64,000 nucleotides of DNA, from the NCBI RefSeq assembly GCF_004345365.1, contig NZ_SLVF01000011.1, positions 186,001 to 250,000 on the forward strand, given 5' to 3'. This DNA comes from Kribbella sp. VKM Ac-2568 (GTDB lineage: Bacteria; Actinomycetota; Actinomycetes; Propionibacteriales; Kribbellaceae). Positions 33,718 through 42,142 of the stretch are shown one piece after another. The translations under genes were made by a program, and so were the position numbers. Every line of letters begins with the position of its first letter. The first letter of the stretch is position 1. The notes beneath the pieces were generated by a model. It had not been told where the DNA came from, searched no databases, and worked only from the letters and a program-made list of their open reading frames with translations.

Positions 33718-35981
33718 CGACCATCGCCTGCACCCAGCCGGGCTGCTCCGGCACGATCATGGACGGCTATTGCGACGTCTGCGGCTCCCCCGCGCCCGCT
33801 GGTGCCGTCAGCCCATCCGCTGTCGCCGGTGCTCCCTCTGTGGAGACTCCGGATGCCCCTGACCCGATCAGCACGGCTTCGACGGTCTCCCGCGCCTCCA
33901 ACCGGCTGGCCTCGACACCCCTCGGCTCCGCCCGCGCCCAGGCCGCCGGCTCGAAACTGACCCGACGTCTCGGTACTTCGTCCACCCGGCTGCGCGGGGC
34001 CCGGCTCGGCGCCGGTCTGACCCACGTGCCGCCGATCCCCGCGATCGACGCGAGCAAGGCGATCCTGGCGAACCCGATGGTCCCCGAGGACCGCCGGAAC
34101 TGCCCGAACTGCGGCAACCCGGTCGGCCGGTCCCGCGGCGACCAGCCGGGCCGGACCGAGGGCTTCTGCCCGAAGTGCCGCAGCCCGTTCTCGTTCTCGC
34201 CGAAGCTGAAGGACGGCGATCTGGTCGGCGGTCAGTACCTGGTCAGAGGTTGCCTGGCGCACGGTGGTTTCGGCTGGATCTACCTGGCCCAGGACAAGAA
34301 CGTGTCCAACCGCTGGGTGGTACTGAAGGGCCTGCTGAACTCCGAGGACCCGGACGCCGTCGCGGCCGCGATCGCCGAGCAGCAGTTCCTGGCCCGGGTC
34401 GAGCACCCGCTGATCGTGGAGATCTACAACTTCGTCACCCACGACGGCGCCGGCTACATCGTGATGGAGTACGTCGGCGGCACCTCGCTGAAGACCCTGC
34501 TCAAGCAGCGGATGGCGGCGAACCACAACCAGTACGACGCACTGCCGATCGACCAGGCGATCGCCTACCTACTCGAGATCATGCCCGCGTTCTCCTACCT
34601 GCACGACCTCGGCCTGGTCTACTGCGACTTCAAGCCGGACAACATCATCCAGGTCGGCGACGCGGTGAAGCTGATCGACCTGGGCGGCGTCCGCCGGATC
34701 GACGACTTGGACTCCGCGATCTACGGCACGGTCGGCTTCCAGGCTCCCGAGGTGGCCGAGGTCGGCCCGTCGGTTGCCTCCGACATCTACACCCTCGGCC
34801 GCACCCTGTGCGTGCTGGCGTTCGAGTTCCGCGGCTACCAGTCACGGTACGTCGGGTCGCTGCCGCCGATCTCGGAGGTCCCGCTCTTCCAGCAGTACGA
34901 CTCGGTCTACCGGCTGCTGCTGAAGGCCTGCGCGTCCGACCCGGCCGACCGCTTCGTCTCCGCGGACGAGTTCCGCGTCCAGCTCCTCGGCGTACTGCGT
35001 GAGGTGGTCGCGGAGAAGCAGGGCGTCAAGGCGGCCCAGCACTCCGCGTCGTCCCTGCTGTTCGGCAGCCCGGGTGACCTGGCCGCCGGGCTCGGCGACG
35101 CCGCGGCTCCTTGGCAGCGGTTGCCTTCGCTGGCGACGGACGACAGCGACAAGATGGCCGGCTGGCTGAAGACCGTGAGCGTGCCCGACCCTGCCCAGCG
35201 GCTCGAACTGCTGGTTAACGCGCCGGAGTCCTCCGCTCAGGTGCTGCTGGAGATCGCGCTGGCCTCGCTGGAGTCCGGGCAGTACGACATGGTCGACACG
35301 GCCGTCGCCGACCTGCTCGCCGAGGACCCGTGGGAGTGGCGGGCGGTCTGGATGTCCGGGCTGGTCGCGCTGGCCCGCAACGACGCGTCCACGGCCCAGT
35401 CGGCGTTCAACGCCGTCTACGGCCAGGTGCCGGGCGAACTGGCGCCCAAGCTCGCCCTCGCGGTCTCCTGTGAGATCAGCGGCGAGTACGACGTTGCCGA
35501 GGGCCTGTACCTCACCTGTGCACGTACTGACGCCAACTACATCGCACCGTCCGCGTTTGGGCTGGCGGCGATCCGCTCGAGCCGCGGCGACCTCGACGGC
35601 GCCGTGGCCGCCCTCGACCTGGTACCGCGAACCAGCGGCGCCTACGTGCGGGCTCGCCGCCAAAGAGCCGGACTGCTGGCAGGATCGGGGCGTGGGCTGG
35701 CGGCGCTGGCCGAGGCGATGAGCAATATCGAGGACCTGACCATCGACCCGGTCGACCGCGCCAACCTGTCGGCGAACGTGTTCCAGAACGCCCTCGACGA
35801 GGTGCGGAAGAGCGGGCCCGATCCCGCCCTGCGGATCGCCGGCCGGGAGGCGACCGAGCCGGAACTGCGGAACGGGCTGGAAGAGGCCTACCGTGAGCTG
35901 GCCGGGCAGGCCAACAGCCGGCAGGAACGGATCGCCCTGGTCGACCTGGCCAACGATGTTCGAGGATGGACGCTGCGATGA
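33714..35981 (+). CDS. pknG: PknG-type serine/threonine protein kinase
   Basis: 755 residues, close to mycobacterial PknG (750). Order: a zinc-ribbon-like tip (CSGTIMDGYCDVCG, 11-24), a Ser/Thr-rich linker, the rubredoxin-like redox/zinc module C130xxC133...C152xxC155, the kinase domain (about 173-440), then TPR-like helices (about 490-730). Catalytic residues: Gly loop AHGGFGW (182-188), K205 (VVLKG), D305 (YCDFKPDN), DLG 322-324, and GTVGFQAPE. In mycobacteria and corynebacteria PknG phosphorylates the FHA protein GarA/OdhI to release 2-oxoglutarate dehydrogenase. Here an FHA protein is encoded four genes downstream. No membrane segment. Confidence 0.94.
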   Translation: MTTIACTQPGCSGTIMDGYCDVCGSPAPAGAVSPSAVAGAPSVETPDAPDPISTASTVSRASNRLASTPLGSARAQAAGSKLTRRLGTSSTRLRGARLGAGLTHVPPIPAIDASKAILANPMVPEDRRNCPNCGNPVGRSRGDQPGRTEGFCPKCRSPFSFSPKLKDGDLVGGQYLVRGCLAHGGFGWIYLAQDKNVSNRWVVLKGLLNSEDPDAVAAAIAEQQFLARVEHPLIVEIYNFVTHDGAGYIVMEYVGGTSLKTLLKQRMAANHNQYDALPIDQAIAYLLEIMPAFSYLHDLGLVYCDFKPDNIIQVGDAVKLIDLGGVRRIDDLDSAIYGTVGFQAPEVAEVGPSVASDIYTLGRTLCVLAFEFRGYQSRYVGSLPPISEVPLFQQYDSVYRLLLKACASDPADRFVSADEFRVQLLGVLREVVAEKQGVKAAQHSASSLLFGSPGDLAAGLGDAAAPWQRLPSLATDDSDKMAGWLKTVSVPDPAQRLELLVNAPESSAQVLLEIALASLESGQYDMVDTAVADLLAEDPWEWRAVWMSGLVALARNDASTAQSAFNAVYGQVPGELAPKLALAVSCEISGEYDVAEGLYLTCARTDANYIAPSAFGLAAIRSSRGDLDGAVAALDLVPRTSGAYVRARRQRAGLLAGSGRGLAALAEAMSNIEDLTIDPVDRANLSANVFQNALDEVRKSGPDPALRIAGREATEPELRNGLEEAYRELAGQANSRQERIALVDLANDVRGWTLR

Positions 35982-37027
35982 CGAGTACGACCCAGACGGT
36001 CTGCCCCAGCTGTGGCGGGCCGATCTCCGACGCCGACCGCTTCTGCGAGGCGTGCGGGGCCGAGCTCACCCCGACCAGCCCCACCACGCCGGCGATCGAC
36101 ACCGACACCGAACCGACGATCGAGCTGAACCCCGGTGCCTCCGCGGTTCCGGGTCCCTGCCGCTCCTGCGGTGGGACGATCGGCGCGGACGGGTACTGCG
36201 AGACCTGTGGCACCAAGGCGACCAAGCCCCGGGACCACTTCAGCGAGCAGCCCGCTCCCTGGGTGGCCGGAGTGTGCGATCGCGGGATCCGGCACAGCCG
36301 CAACGAGGACGCCCTGGCGATCGCGGCCGATCCCGAGCCGGGCAGCAGGGCCTTGCTGGTGGTCTGTGACGGGGTCAGCTCGTCACTCGACTCCGACGTG
36401 GCCAGCCTGGCCGCCGCGCGAGCCGCCCGCGACGTACTGGTCGCCGGTCACGCGAAGGGCCTCGGTACAGAGTCCTCACGGAACAGTGCGGTGGTGGCGC
36501 GGATGAAGGCTGCCGCCGATGCCGCGAGCGACGCAGTACTGGAGAACACCAGTCCGGACAGCCCGAACCCGGCCTCGTGCACGTTCGTGGCGACTGTGCT
36601 CGAGGACGGCCTGCTGGTGGCCGGGGTCGTCGGCGACAGCCGCGCGTACTGGTTCCCGGACGAGGCCGAGGCCGTCGCCCTGACGGTGGATGACTCGTGG
36701 GCCGCCGAGTTGATCGCGACCGGCGTACCGCGACACGAGGCCGAGACCGGTCCGCAGGCCCACGCGATCACCCGGTGGCTGGGCAAGGACGCCCCGGACC
36801 ACACTCCCCGCACCACCTCGCTCAACGTCACCGGACCCGGGTGGCTGCTGGTCTGCTCGGACGGCCTGTGGAACTACTGCTCCGAGGCGGCACCACTGGC
36901 CGACCTGGTACGTCAGACCGCAGCGGCCAACGGCGGCGAGCCGCTGGCCACCTCGTCCGCGCTCGTCGACTGGGCGAATGCCCAGGGCGGCCAGGACAAC
37001 ATCACCGTCGCCCTGGCCCGTATCTAG
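35978..37027 (+). CDS. PP2C-family phosphatase with two zinc ribbons
   Basis: 349 residues, ATGA overlap with pknG. Two ribbons lead: CPSCG...CEACG (9-27) and CRSCG...CETCG (61-78). A Thr-rich linker between them (TDTEPTIELNPG) could be a phosphosite. The PP2C domain keeps metal and phosphate ligands: R105/NED (RHSRNEDA), D131-G132 (VVCDGVS), GDSRAYW, CSDGLWNY and GGQDNITV. It should dephosphorylate Ser/Thr sites set by the adjacent kinase. Position and ribbons matching those of PknG and the FHA protein suggest one complex. Confidence 0.92.
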   Translation: MTSTTQTVCPSCGGPISDADRFCEACGAELTPTSPTTPAIDTDTEPTIELNPGASAVPGPCRSCGGTIGADGYCETCGTKATKPRDHFSEQPAPWVAGVCDRGIRHSRNEDALAIAADPEPGSRALLVVCDGVSSSLDSDVASLAAARAARDVLVAGHAKGLGTESSRNSAVVARMKAAADAASDAVLENTSPDSPNPASCTFVATVLEDGLLVAGVVGDSRAYWFPDEAEAVALTVDDSWAAELIATGVPRHEAETGPQAHAITRWLGKDAPDHTPRTTSLNVTGPGWLLVCSDGLWNYCSEAAPLADLVRQTAAANGGEPLATSSALVDWANAQGGQDNITVALARI

Positions 37028-37073
37028 TTCTCACCGTTGCCCAGCCTGATGCTCGACCGAAAGGACGCCTGAG

Positions 37074-38351
37074 ATGGCCGAGTTCTCCGCCTCCGTGTAC
37101 CAGAACGAGTTCCTGCCCGACGGCGGCACCGACGTCCACGCGATCGTCACGGTGTCCTGCAGCGGAGCGGGCGCGGCCGGCCAGACCGGCAGCGGCGACG
37201 CGGGCGAGATCATCATCGTCGACACCTCCGGCTCGATGGGCGCCGACGGCGTCCGGGCCGCCGGCCAGGCCGCGCAGACCGCGCTCGACCAGATCCTCGA
37301 CGGGGTCTGGTTCGCGGTCATCTCCGGCAACGACCGGGCCAAGCTCGCGTTCCCGCCGTCGCCCGAGCCGGTGATGGTGCGGATGGACCAGTTCACCCGG
37401 CAGGCCGCCAAGGACGCGGTCGCGCGCTTCTACGCCGACGGCGGCACCGCGATGGGCACCTGGCTGCGGCTCGCCTCGCGGGTCTTCGCAACCGTGCCGT
37501 CGCTGACCCAGAAGCACGCGATCCTGCTCACCGACGGCGAGAACCAGCACGAGTCGCCCGAGGTGCTGACCGCCACGATCGAGGCCGTCACCGGGCAGTT
37601 CCAGTGCGACTGCCGCGGCGTCGGCGTCGCCTGGCAGGTCGACGAGGTACGCCGGATCGCGACCGCGCTGCTCGGCACGGTCGACATCATCCCGGCGCCG
37701 GACCAGCTCGCGGCCGAGTTCTCCAGCCTGATCCAGAAGGCGATGAGCAAGGGCGTCGCCACCGCGGACATGCGGGTGTGGGCGCCGCAGGGCGCCCAGG
37801 TGCTGTTCGTCCGCCAGGTCGCCCCGACCGTGGACGACCTGACCTCGCGCCGTACCGAGGTGAACGCCCTGACCGGCGCCTACCCGACCGGCTCCTGGGG
37901 TGACGAGTCCCGCGACTATCACGTCGCGATCCGCCTTGCCGCCAAGGGAATCGGGCAGGAGCAGCTCGCGGCCCGGGTCCAGCTCGCGATCGGCGACCAG
38001 GTCGTCGCGCAGGGCCTGGTGAAGGCGCTCTGGTCCGCGGACGAGGCGCTCACCACCCGGATCAGCCCGGAGGTCGCGCACTACACCGGCCAGACCGAGC
38101 TCGCCGACGCGATCCAGGAGGGCCTGGCGGCGAAGGCCGCGGGCGACACCGCCACCGCGACCACCAAGCTCGGCCGCGCCGTCCAGCTCGCCGCCCAGAC
38201 CGGCAACGAGGAGGCCACCACGCGGCTGCGCAAGGTGGTCGACATCGACGACCAGGACACCGGCACCGTGCGGCTCAAGCGCAGCGTCGAGAAGGCCGAC
38301 GAGATGGCGCTCGATACCGCGTCCACCAAGACCACCCGGGTGAAGAAATGA
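37074..38351 (+). CDS. vWA-domain (TerY-like) protein
   Basis: 425 residues, with AAAGGA upstream. The von Willebrand A domain has a complete MIDAS metal site: D50-T-S52-G-S54, T125 (GGTAMG) and D154 (LLTDGENQ). The C-terminal half is beta-rich then helical (LRKVVDIDDQDTGTVRLKRSVEKADEMALDTASTKTTRVKK). vWA proteins with PP2C and kinase partners form the TerY-P triad described for tellurium/stress systems. Overlaps the FHA gene by ATGA. The Thr-rich basic tail could be a kinase target (inference). Confidence 0.9.
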   Translation: MAEFSASVYQNEFLPDGGTDVHAIVTVSCSGAGAAGQTGSGDAGEIIIVDTSGSMGADGVRAAGQAAQTALDQILDGVWFAVISGNDRAKLAFPPSPEPVMVRMDQFTRQAAKDAVARFYADGGTAMGTWLRLASRVFATVPSLTQKHAILLTDGENQHESPEVLTATIEAVTGQFQCDCRGVGVAWQVDEVRRIATALLGTVDIIPAPDQLAAEFSSLIQKAMSKGVATADMRVWAPQGAQVLFVRQVAPTVDDLTSRRTEVNALTGAYPTGSWGDESRDYHVAIRLAAKGIGQEQLAARVQLAIGDQVVAQGLVKALWSADEALTTRISPEVAHYTGQTELADAIQEGLAAKAAGDTATATTKLGRAVQLAAQTGNEEATTRLRKVVDIDDQDTGTVRLKRSVEKADEMALDTASTKTTRVKK

Positions 38352-39064
38352 GCTCAGTGACGTGCCCGAGCGGGCACCCGTCCGTCTCCACCGACTACTG
38401 CGACGTCTGCGGCCTGCCGATCGGGGCGGCCGCGACCCCCGCGGCAGCGTCGGTACCGGCCCCGGCGACGGCAGCTCCGGCGCCCGCACCGGTGACCCAG
38501 GACTGCCCGAACTGCTCGGAGCCCGCCGCGCCGGACGCCTTGTTCTGCGAGAACTGCGGCTACGACTTCACCACCGGCACGATGCCGCGCCCGGCCTCGC
38601 CCCTCGACCTCGGTACGCCGCCCCCGGTGCCGCCCGCGCCCCAGCAGGTCGCGGACTGGGTGGTGGAGCGCTGGGTCGACCCCGACTGGTACGAGGTACA
38701 GCAGAGTGACGACCCGTGCCCGTCGCCGGGCCTTCCGGTGGTCATCCCGGTGACCGCGAAGAGCGTGCTGATCGGGCGTCCCTCCAAGAGCCGTGGCATC
38801 ACCCCGGAGATCGACTGTGGCGAGGACACCGGCGTGAGCCGCCGTCAGGCCCAGCTGACCACCGACGGCCAGCGCTGGTGGGTGGAAGACCTCCAGTCCT
38901 CCAACGGCACCTTCGTCGGCCCCTCCTCCGGCCCCCTCCCCGAAGACCCCATCCCCCCGGGCCAACGCCACGAACTGGACAGCGACGACCGCGTCTACGT
39001 AGGCGCCTGGACCCGCCTCGTAGTCCGCAAGGCAACCCCCGAAGAACAAGCCGGCCAGGCCTGA
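38348..39064 (+). CDS. FHA-domain protein with zinc ribbons
   Basis: 238 residues. Ribbon one is degenerate (CPSGH...CDVCG, 6-21), ribbon two complete (CPNC...CENCG, 53-71), then a Pro-rich linker and an FHA domain (about 135-232). FHA landmarks: SVLIGRPS, DTGVSRRQAQL (the usual SRxH histidine is Gln), SSNGTFVG. FHA domains read phosphothreonine. The likely partner is PknG or its targets, as OdhI/GarA is in relatives, although this protein lacks the short ETTS-type tail I would expect of OdhI. Last gene of the operon. Confidence 0.9.
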   Translation: MSSVTCPSGHPSVSTDYCDVCGLPIGAAATPAAASVPAPATAAPAPAPVTQDCPNCSEPAAPDALFCENCGYDFTTGTMPRPASPLDLGTPPPVPPAPQQVADWVVERWVDPDWYEVQQSDDPCPSPGLPVVIPVTAKSVLIGRPSKSRGITPEIDCGEDTGVSRRQAQLTTDGQRWWVEDLQSSNGTFVGPSSGPLPEDPIPPGQRHELDSDDRVYVGAWTRLVVRKATPEEQAGQA

Positions 39065-39112
39065 TTTCCATTGCGGAAGGAAGCTCACCGCTATTGGTTC
39101 TAGCTTGGAAGC

Positions 39113-40339
39113 ATGACGAACAGCAGCGAGGTTGAGGCCTTCCGGATCGAGATTCCTCAGGGTGAGGTGGACGATCTTCGGGCGCGGTTGCGGAACACGA
39201 GGTGGCCGGCGACGCCGCGGGTGGACGACTGGAGTCGTGGCGTCCCGGTGAGCTACCTCAAGGAACTGGCCGAGTACTGGGCGGACGGGTACGACTGGCG
39301 CGCCCAGGAGGCGGCGCTGAACGAGATCCCGCAGTACATCACCGAGATCAACGGCCAGCGGATCCACTTCTTCCACCAGCGCTCGCCCGAGCCGGACGCG
39401 AAAGCGCTGATCCTGACGCACGGCTGGCCCGGTTCGCCGATCGAGTTCCAGCGGCTGATCGGCCCGCTCAGCGATCCCCGCGCGCACGGCGGCGACCCGG
39501 CCGACGCGTTCCACGTCGTCGTACCGTCGCTTCCCGGGTACGGGTTCTCCACCCCGATGGGCGAAGCGGGGTTCAATCTGTTCGGTGTCGCGATGGCCTG
39601 GGCCGAGTTGATGAAGCGCCTCGGCTACGACCGGTACGCCGCGCACGGGACCGACGCCGGCTCGGGTGTCGTGGGGATGCTGCCGATGGTCGACCCGGAG
39701 CACGTGACGGGTGTGCACCTGGCCGGGCTGGCCGGCGGTACGCCGTTCGGCGATCCGCTCCCACTCGAGGGCCTCTCGGACAGCGACCGGGCGCGCGGCG
39801 AGACGTTCAACCGGATGCTCGACGAAGGATTCGGTTACCTCGTGCTGCAGTCGACCCGCCCGCAGACGCTGGCCTACTCCCTCAACGACTCCCCCGTCGG
39901 GCAGCTCGCCTGGATCGTGGAGAAGTTCGCCGAGTGGACCGACCCGCTGGCCAAGCTCCCCGAGGAAGCCGTCGACCGCGACCAACTGCTCACCAACGTC
40001 AGCCTGTACTGGTTCACCGGCTCGGGCGCCTCGACCGCGCACGCGGTGTACGACGGGATGCAGGCGTGGAAGGCGTTCGTCGCCCAGCAGGAGTCGGCCG
40101 GATCCGAAGGCTGGGGATCCGACGACGGCGACGGCGGGTCCGAGGACTGGGGCGCGGTCGCCGGGCCGCCGACCGGAGTGGCGGTGTTCGGCGCGGAGAC
40201 CGCGATCAAGAGCATCATCGATCCCGAAGGCAAGATCGAGCACTGGAACGAGTACGAGCGCGGCGGGCACTTCGCCGCGATGGAGGTCCCCGAGTTGCTG
40301 ACCGACGACCTCCGGACCTTCTTCCGTCCCTTGCGCTGA
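39113..40339 (+). CDS. Epoxide hydrolase (EHN-type alpha/beta hydrolase)
   Basis: 408 residues. The N-terminal EHN segment (FRIEIPQGEVDDLRARLRNTRWP) packs over an alpha/beta hydrolase with oxyanion HGWPGS, nucleophile Asp in HGTDAGSG (usually GGDWG) and catalytic His in ERGGHFAAMEVP. It likely opens epoxides by a covalent ester. An acidic Gly/Ser/Trp segment (SEGWGSDDGDGGSEDWG) sits in the cap-to-C-terminal stretch and looks like an insertion. TAGCTT ends six bases before the ATG, suggesting leaderless transcription. Confidence 0.9.
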   Translation: MTNSSEVEAFRIEIPQGEVDDLRARLRNTRWPATPRVDDWSRGVPVSYLKELAEYWADGYDWRAQEAALNEIPQYITEINGQRIHFFHQRSPEPDAKALILTHGWPGSPIEFQRLIGPLSDPRAHGGDPADAFHVVVPSLPGYGFSTPMGEAGFNLFGVAMAWAELMKRLGYDRYAAHGTDAGSGVVGMLPMVDPEHVTGVHLAGLAGGTPFGDPLPLEGLSDSDRARGETFNRMLDEGFGYLVLQSTRPQTLAYSLNDSPVGQLAWIVEKFAEWTDPLAKLPEEAVDRDQLLTNVSLYWFTGSGASTAHAVYDGMQAWKAFVAQQESAGSEGWGSDDGDGGSEDWGAVAGPPTGVAVFGAETAIKSIIDPEGKIEHWNEYERGGHFAAMEVPELLTDDLRTFFRPLR

Positions 40340-40786
40340 CTACCTGTCGGCCTCGGTCCAAGCCGGCGCCGGCCGGAAGCAGAGCAGTTCGATCAGGGCG
40401 GTCCCGGCCACGATCGGGATCGCCCAGGTCCATGGATGATCCGGCGCGCTGACCACCAGAATGGCCGTCCACAAGGCGATCCAGCCACCGCCGTAGCCGC
40501 GGAGCACCCCTCGGTACCAGAGACCACCGGGCTCCTCCGCGGCTCGGTGGCCGAGATAGACGAACAGGTACGACGCGATCGAGATCGGCCAGAACATCCA
40601 CAGCCGGGCCCAGTCGTAGGGCACCATCACGAGGGCGGACAGGCAGAGCAACGCGATCGCCCAGTGGTAGCTCTCCCCGACCCAGTTGAGGCGGCGCGCC
40701 TTCAGCGTGTAGACGATCGCGAACGGCCCGAGTACTACGGCGACGGCTCCTGCGGCGACGTGCAGGATCAGCGCGATGTCACGCAT
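40340..40786 (-). CDS. Four-helix membrane protein, DUF2306-like
   Basis: 148 residues. Begins MRDIALILHVAAGAVAVVLGPFAIVYTLKARR, the His and GPF pattern seen in DUF2306 proteins, followed by YHWAIALLCLSALVMVP, WPISIASYLFVYLGHRAAEE and two more hydrophobic stretches. His residues in helices one and three could bind haem or metal (inference). It ends base-to-base with the epoxide hydrolase stop on the opposite strand. The upstream spacer holds the 91-bp repeat element. Confidence 0.65.
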   Translation of the reverse strand: MRDIALILHVAAGAVAVVLGPFAIVYTLKARRLNWVGESYHWAIALLCLSALVMVPYDWARLWMFWPISIASYLFVYLGHRAAEEPGGLWYRGVLRGYGGGWIALWTAILVVSAPDHPWTWAIPIVAGTALIELLCFRPAPAWTEADR

Positions 40787-40862
40787 CGCTGGTTTCCCCC
40801 TCGGCTCCGGTCGAGGCGACCAGAGGTGACTGATATGTCACGGAATCATAGGGGTCACCGCT

Positions 40863-40953
40863 GCCGCCGTCTGCCCCTGGAAGCCTGCTATTTCCAGCAG
40901 CTTTCCCGGCCCCGGGAACAGCAGCTTTCCCGGCCTCGGGGGCAGACGGCGGC
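40863..40953. repeat. 91-bp element with 15-bp terminal inverted repeats
   Basis: GCCGCCGTCTGCCCC at 40863-40877 is perfectly inverted at 40939-40953. Inside, CAGCAGCTTTCCCGGCC occurs twice 24 bases apart (40895 and 40919), and TTCCCGG-CC-CCGGGAA forms a tight hairpin. It lies six bases past the acetyltransferase stop. Either a strong compound terminator or a small MITE/REP-like element. Confidence 0.8.
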
Positions 40954-40958
40954 TAGGC

Positions 40959-41891
40959 TCAGCCGGCCGGGTAGCTGAGCACCAGCCGGACCTCGTGGTT
41001 GCGGTAGCCGAGCCGCTCGAAGCACGCCGCCATCGGCTTGTTCGTCAGGTCGGTGTCAGCCCTGATCCGCTCCGCGCCGGTCTCCACCAGGAGGTGCGTG
41101 ATCTCCGCGAGCAGGTCGTCGCTGTACCCGTTGCCGCGGTGTTCTGCCAGCACGCCGAGGTACCCGACGACCGGGCCGCCGTTGTTCGCCGAGGGCAGCG
41201 CGAACCCCACCAGCTCGCCGGCCGCGTCGTACGCAAGTCGCCACCAGGAGCGGTCACCCGGCATGGACTGGTAGATCTCCAGTTCCTGCCGGGCCGCGCC
41301 GTCGGCTCCGAGCCGGGCGACGTCCCGCGCGGTCGCGGCGTCGAGGCTGCCCTCGATCACCCGGGTGAACGCGTCGACGAACGCCTCGTCGTCGGCCGGC
41401 TCGAACCGCAACCGGCTCGACCTCACCGGCAGCCCGTACTCCGGGAGCCACTCGTAGCGCAGGCGTTCCGTGCGTTCGGACAGCCCGGCCGCGGCAGCAG
41501 CCTTGAGCCGCGGCTCCAGCTCCGCAACGACATCCGGGCGATCACGCCAGCCGTTGGGCAGGAAGATGTGGTACTCCGGCGGCTCCGCGTCGGCCGGGAA
41601 CGCGGTCAGGGTGTGCCGGATCAGCTCGGTCCAGACGGCGACCCGGTCGGCACCGGGTACGCAGTACAGGCCGTCGATGCTGAGGGGGCGGTCGAACTGC
41701 TCCATGCCCCACCAGATGGACAGGCCGACGATCCGGCCGTCCTGCTCGGCGACCCAGGACCAGTCGTAGCGGTACGCGCCCGTCGCGAGGTACTCGTCGA
41801 AGCGTTGTCTGGTGACGGTGTTGAGCGACTGCTCGGCGATCAGGGTGTGGATGGTGTCGAGATCGGACTCGACGGTGGTACGGATCTTCAC
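40959..41891 (-). CDS. Two-domain GNAT acetyltransferase
   Basis: 310 residues from GTG 41891. Both halves look GNAT-derived. The C-terminal one is intact, with the acetyl-CoA loop EHRGNGYSDDLL and NKPMAACFERLGY; the N-terminal one (WVAEQDGRIVGLSIWWG, SIDGLYCVPG) is degenerate. The size and two-domain plan recall MshD mycothiol synthase, but substrate assignment is not possible. The GGAGG ribosome site can pair with CCTCC in a TTCT-loop hairpin, and an 18-codon leader frame precedes it. Confidence 0.85.
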   Translation of the reverse strand: MKIRTTVESDLDTIHTLIAEQSLNTVTRQRFDEYLATGAYRYDWSWVAEQDGRIVGLSIWWGMEQFDRPLSIDGLYCVPGADRVAVWTELIRHTLTAFPADAEPPEYHIFLPNGWRDRPDVVAELEPRLKAAAAAGLSERTERLRYEWLPEYGLPVRSSRLRFEPADDEAFVDAFTRVIEGSLDAATARDVARLGADGAARQELEIYQSMPGDRSWWRLAYDAAGELVGFALPSANNGGPVVGYLGVLAEHRGNGYSDDLLAEITHLLVETGAERIRADTDLTNKPMAACFERLGYRNHEVRLVLSYPAG

Positions 41892-41895
41892 GAAT

Positions 41896-41909
41896 CCTCC
41901 AGAAGGAGG
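41896..41909 (-). promoter_or_regulatory. Hairpin hiding the acetyltransferase ribosome site
   Basis: On the minus strand CCTCC-TTCT-GGAGG. The 3' arm is the Shine-Dalgarno of the GTG at 41891, four bases away, so folding would block initiation. Confidence 0.55.
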
Positions 41910-41922
41910 CGCCGGGCTCCGC

Positions 41923-41979
41923 TCAGTGCGAGCTGGACGAGCGGAACCGGTGCGCCGGACTACACGATGTGCTGTTCAT
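41923..41979 (-). CDS. Putative 18-residue leader peptide
   Basis: MNSTSCSPAHRFRSSSSH, starting six bases after AAGGAG, a near-ideal ribosome site. The stop lies 14 bases before the SD-masking hairpin. Four consecutive Ser codons and one Cys precede the stop. A ribosome paused there could alter folding downstream. Role as attenuator is inference. Confidence 0.5.
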   Translation of the reverse strand: MNSTSCSPAHRFRSSSSH

Positions 41980-42142
41980 CGGTCGCTCCTTCCACTCGGG
42001 CTCGTTCTCGCTGCCGAGGAGATTAGGTCCGCAGTGGGTCATAGTCCACCGATTATTCACAGCTGGGATGTGCCGCCGCCGCACCGACGACCACTACGCC
42101 TCCTTCTGCGAGGTGGACGAGCAGTCCTGAGATGATTCCCCG

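Noticed and set aside
38354-40270. 638-codon open frame antisense to the FHA and epoxide hydrolase genes
   Set aside because: Spans two well-supported genes on the other strand and reads as low-complexity Arg/Val/Gly text.
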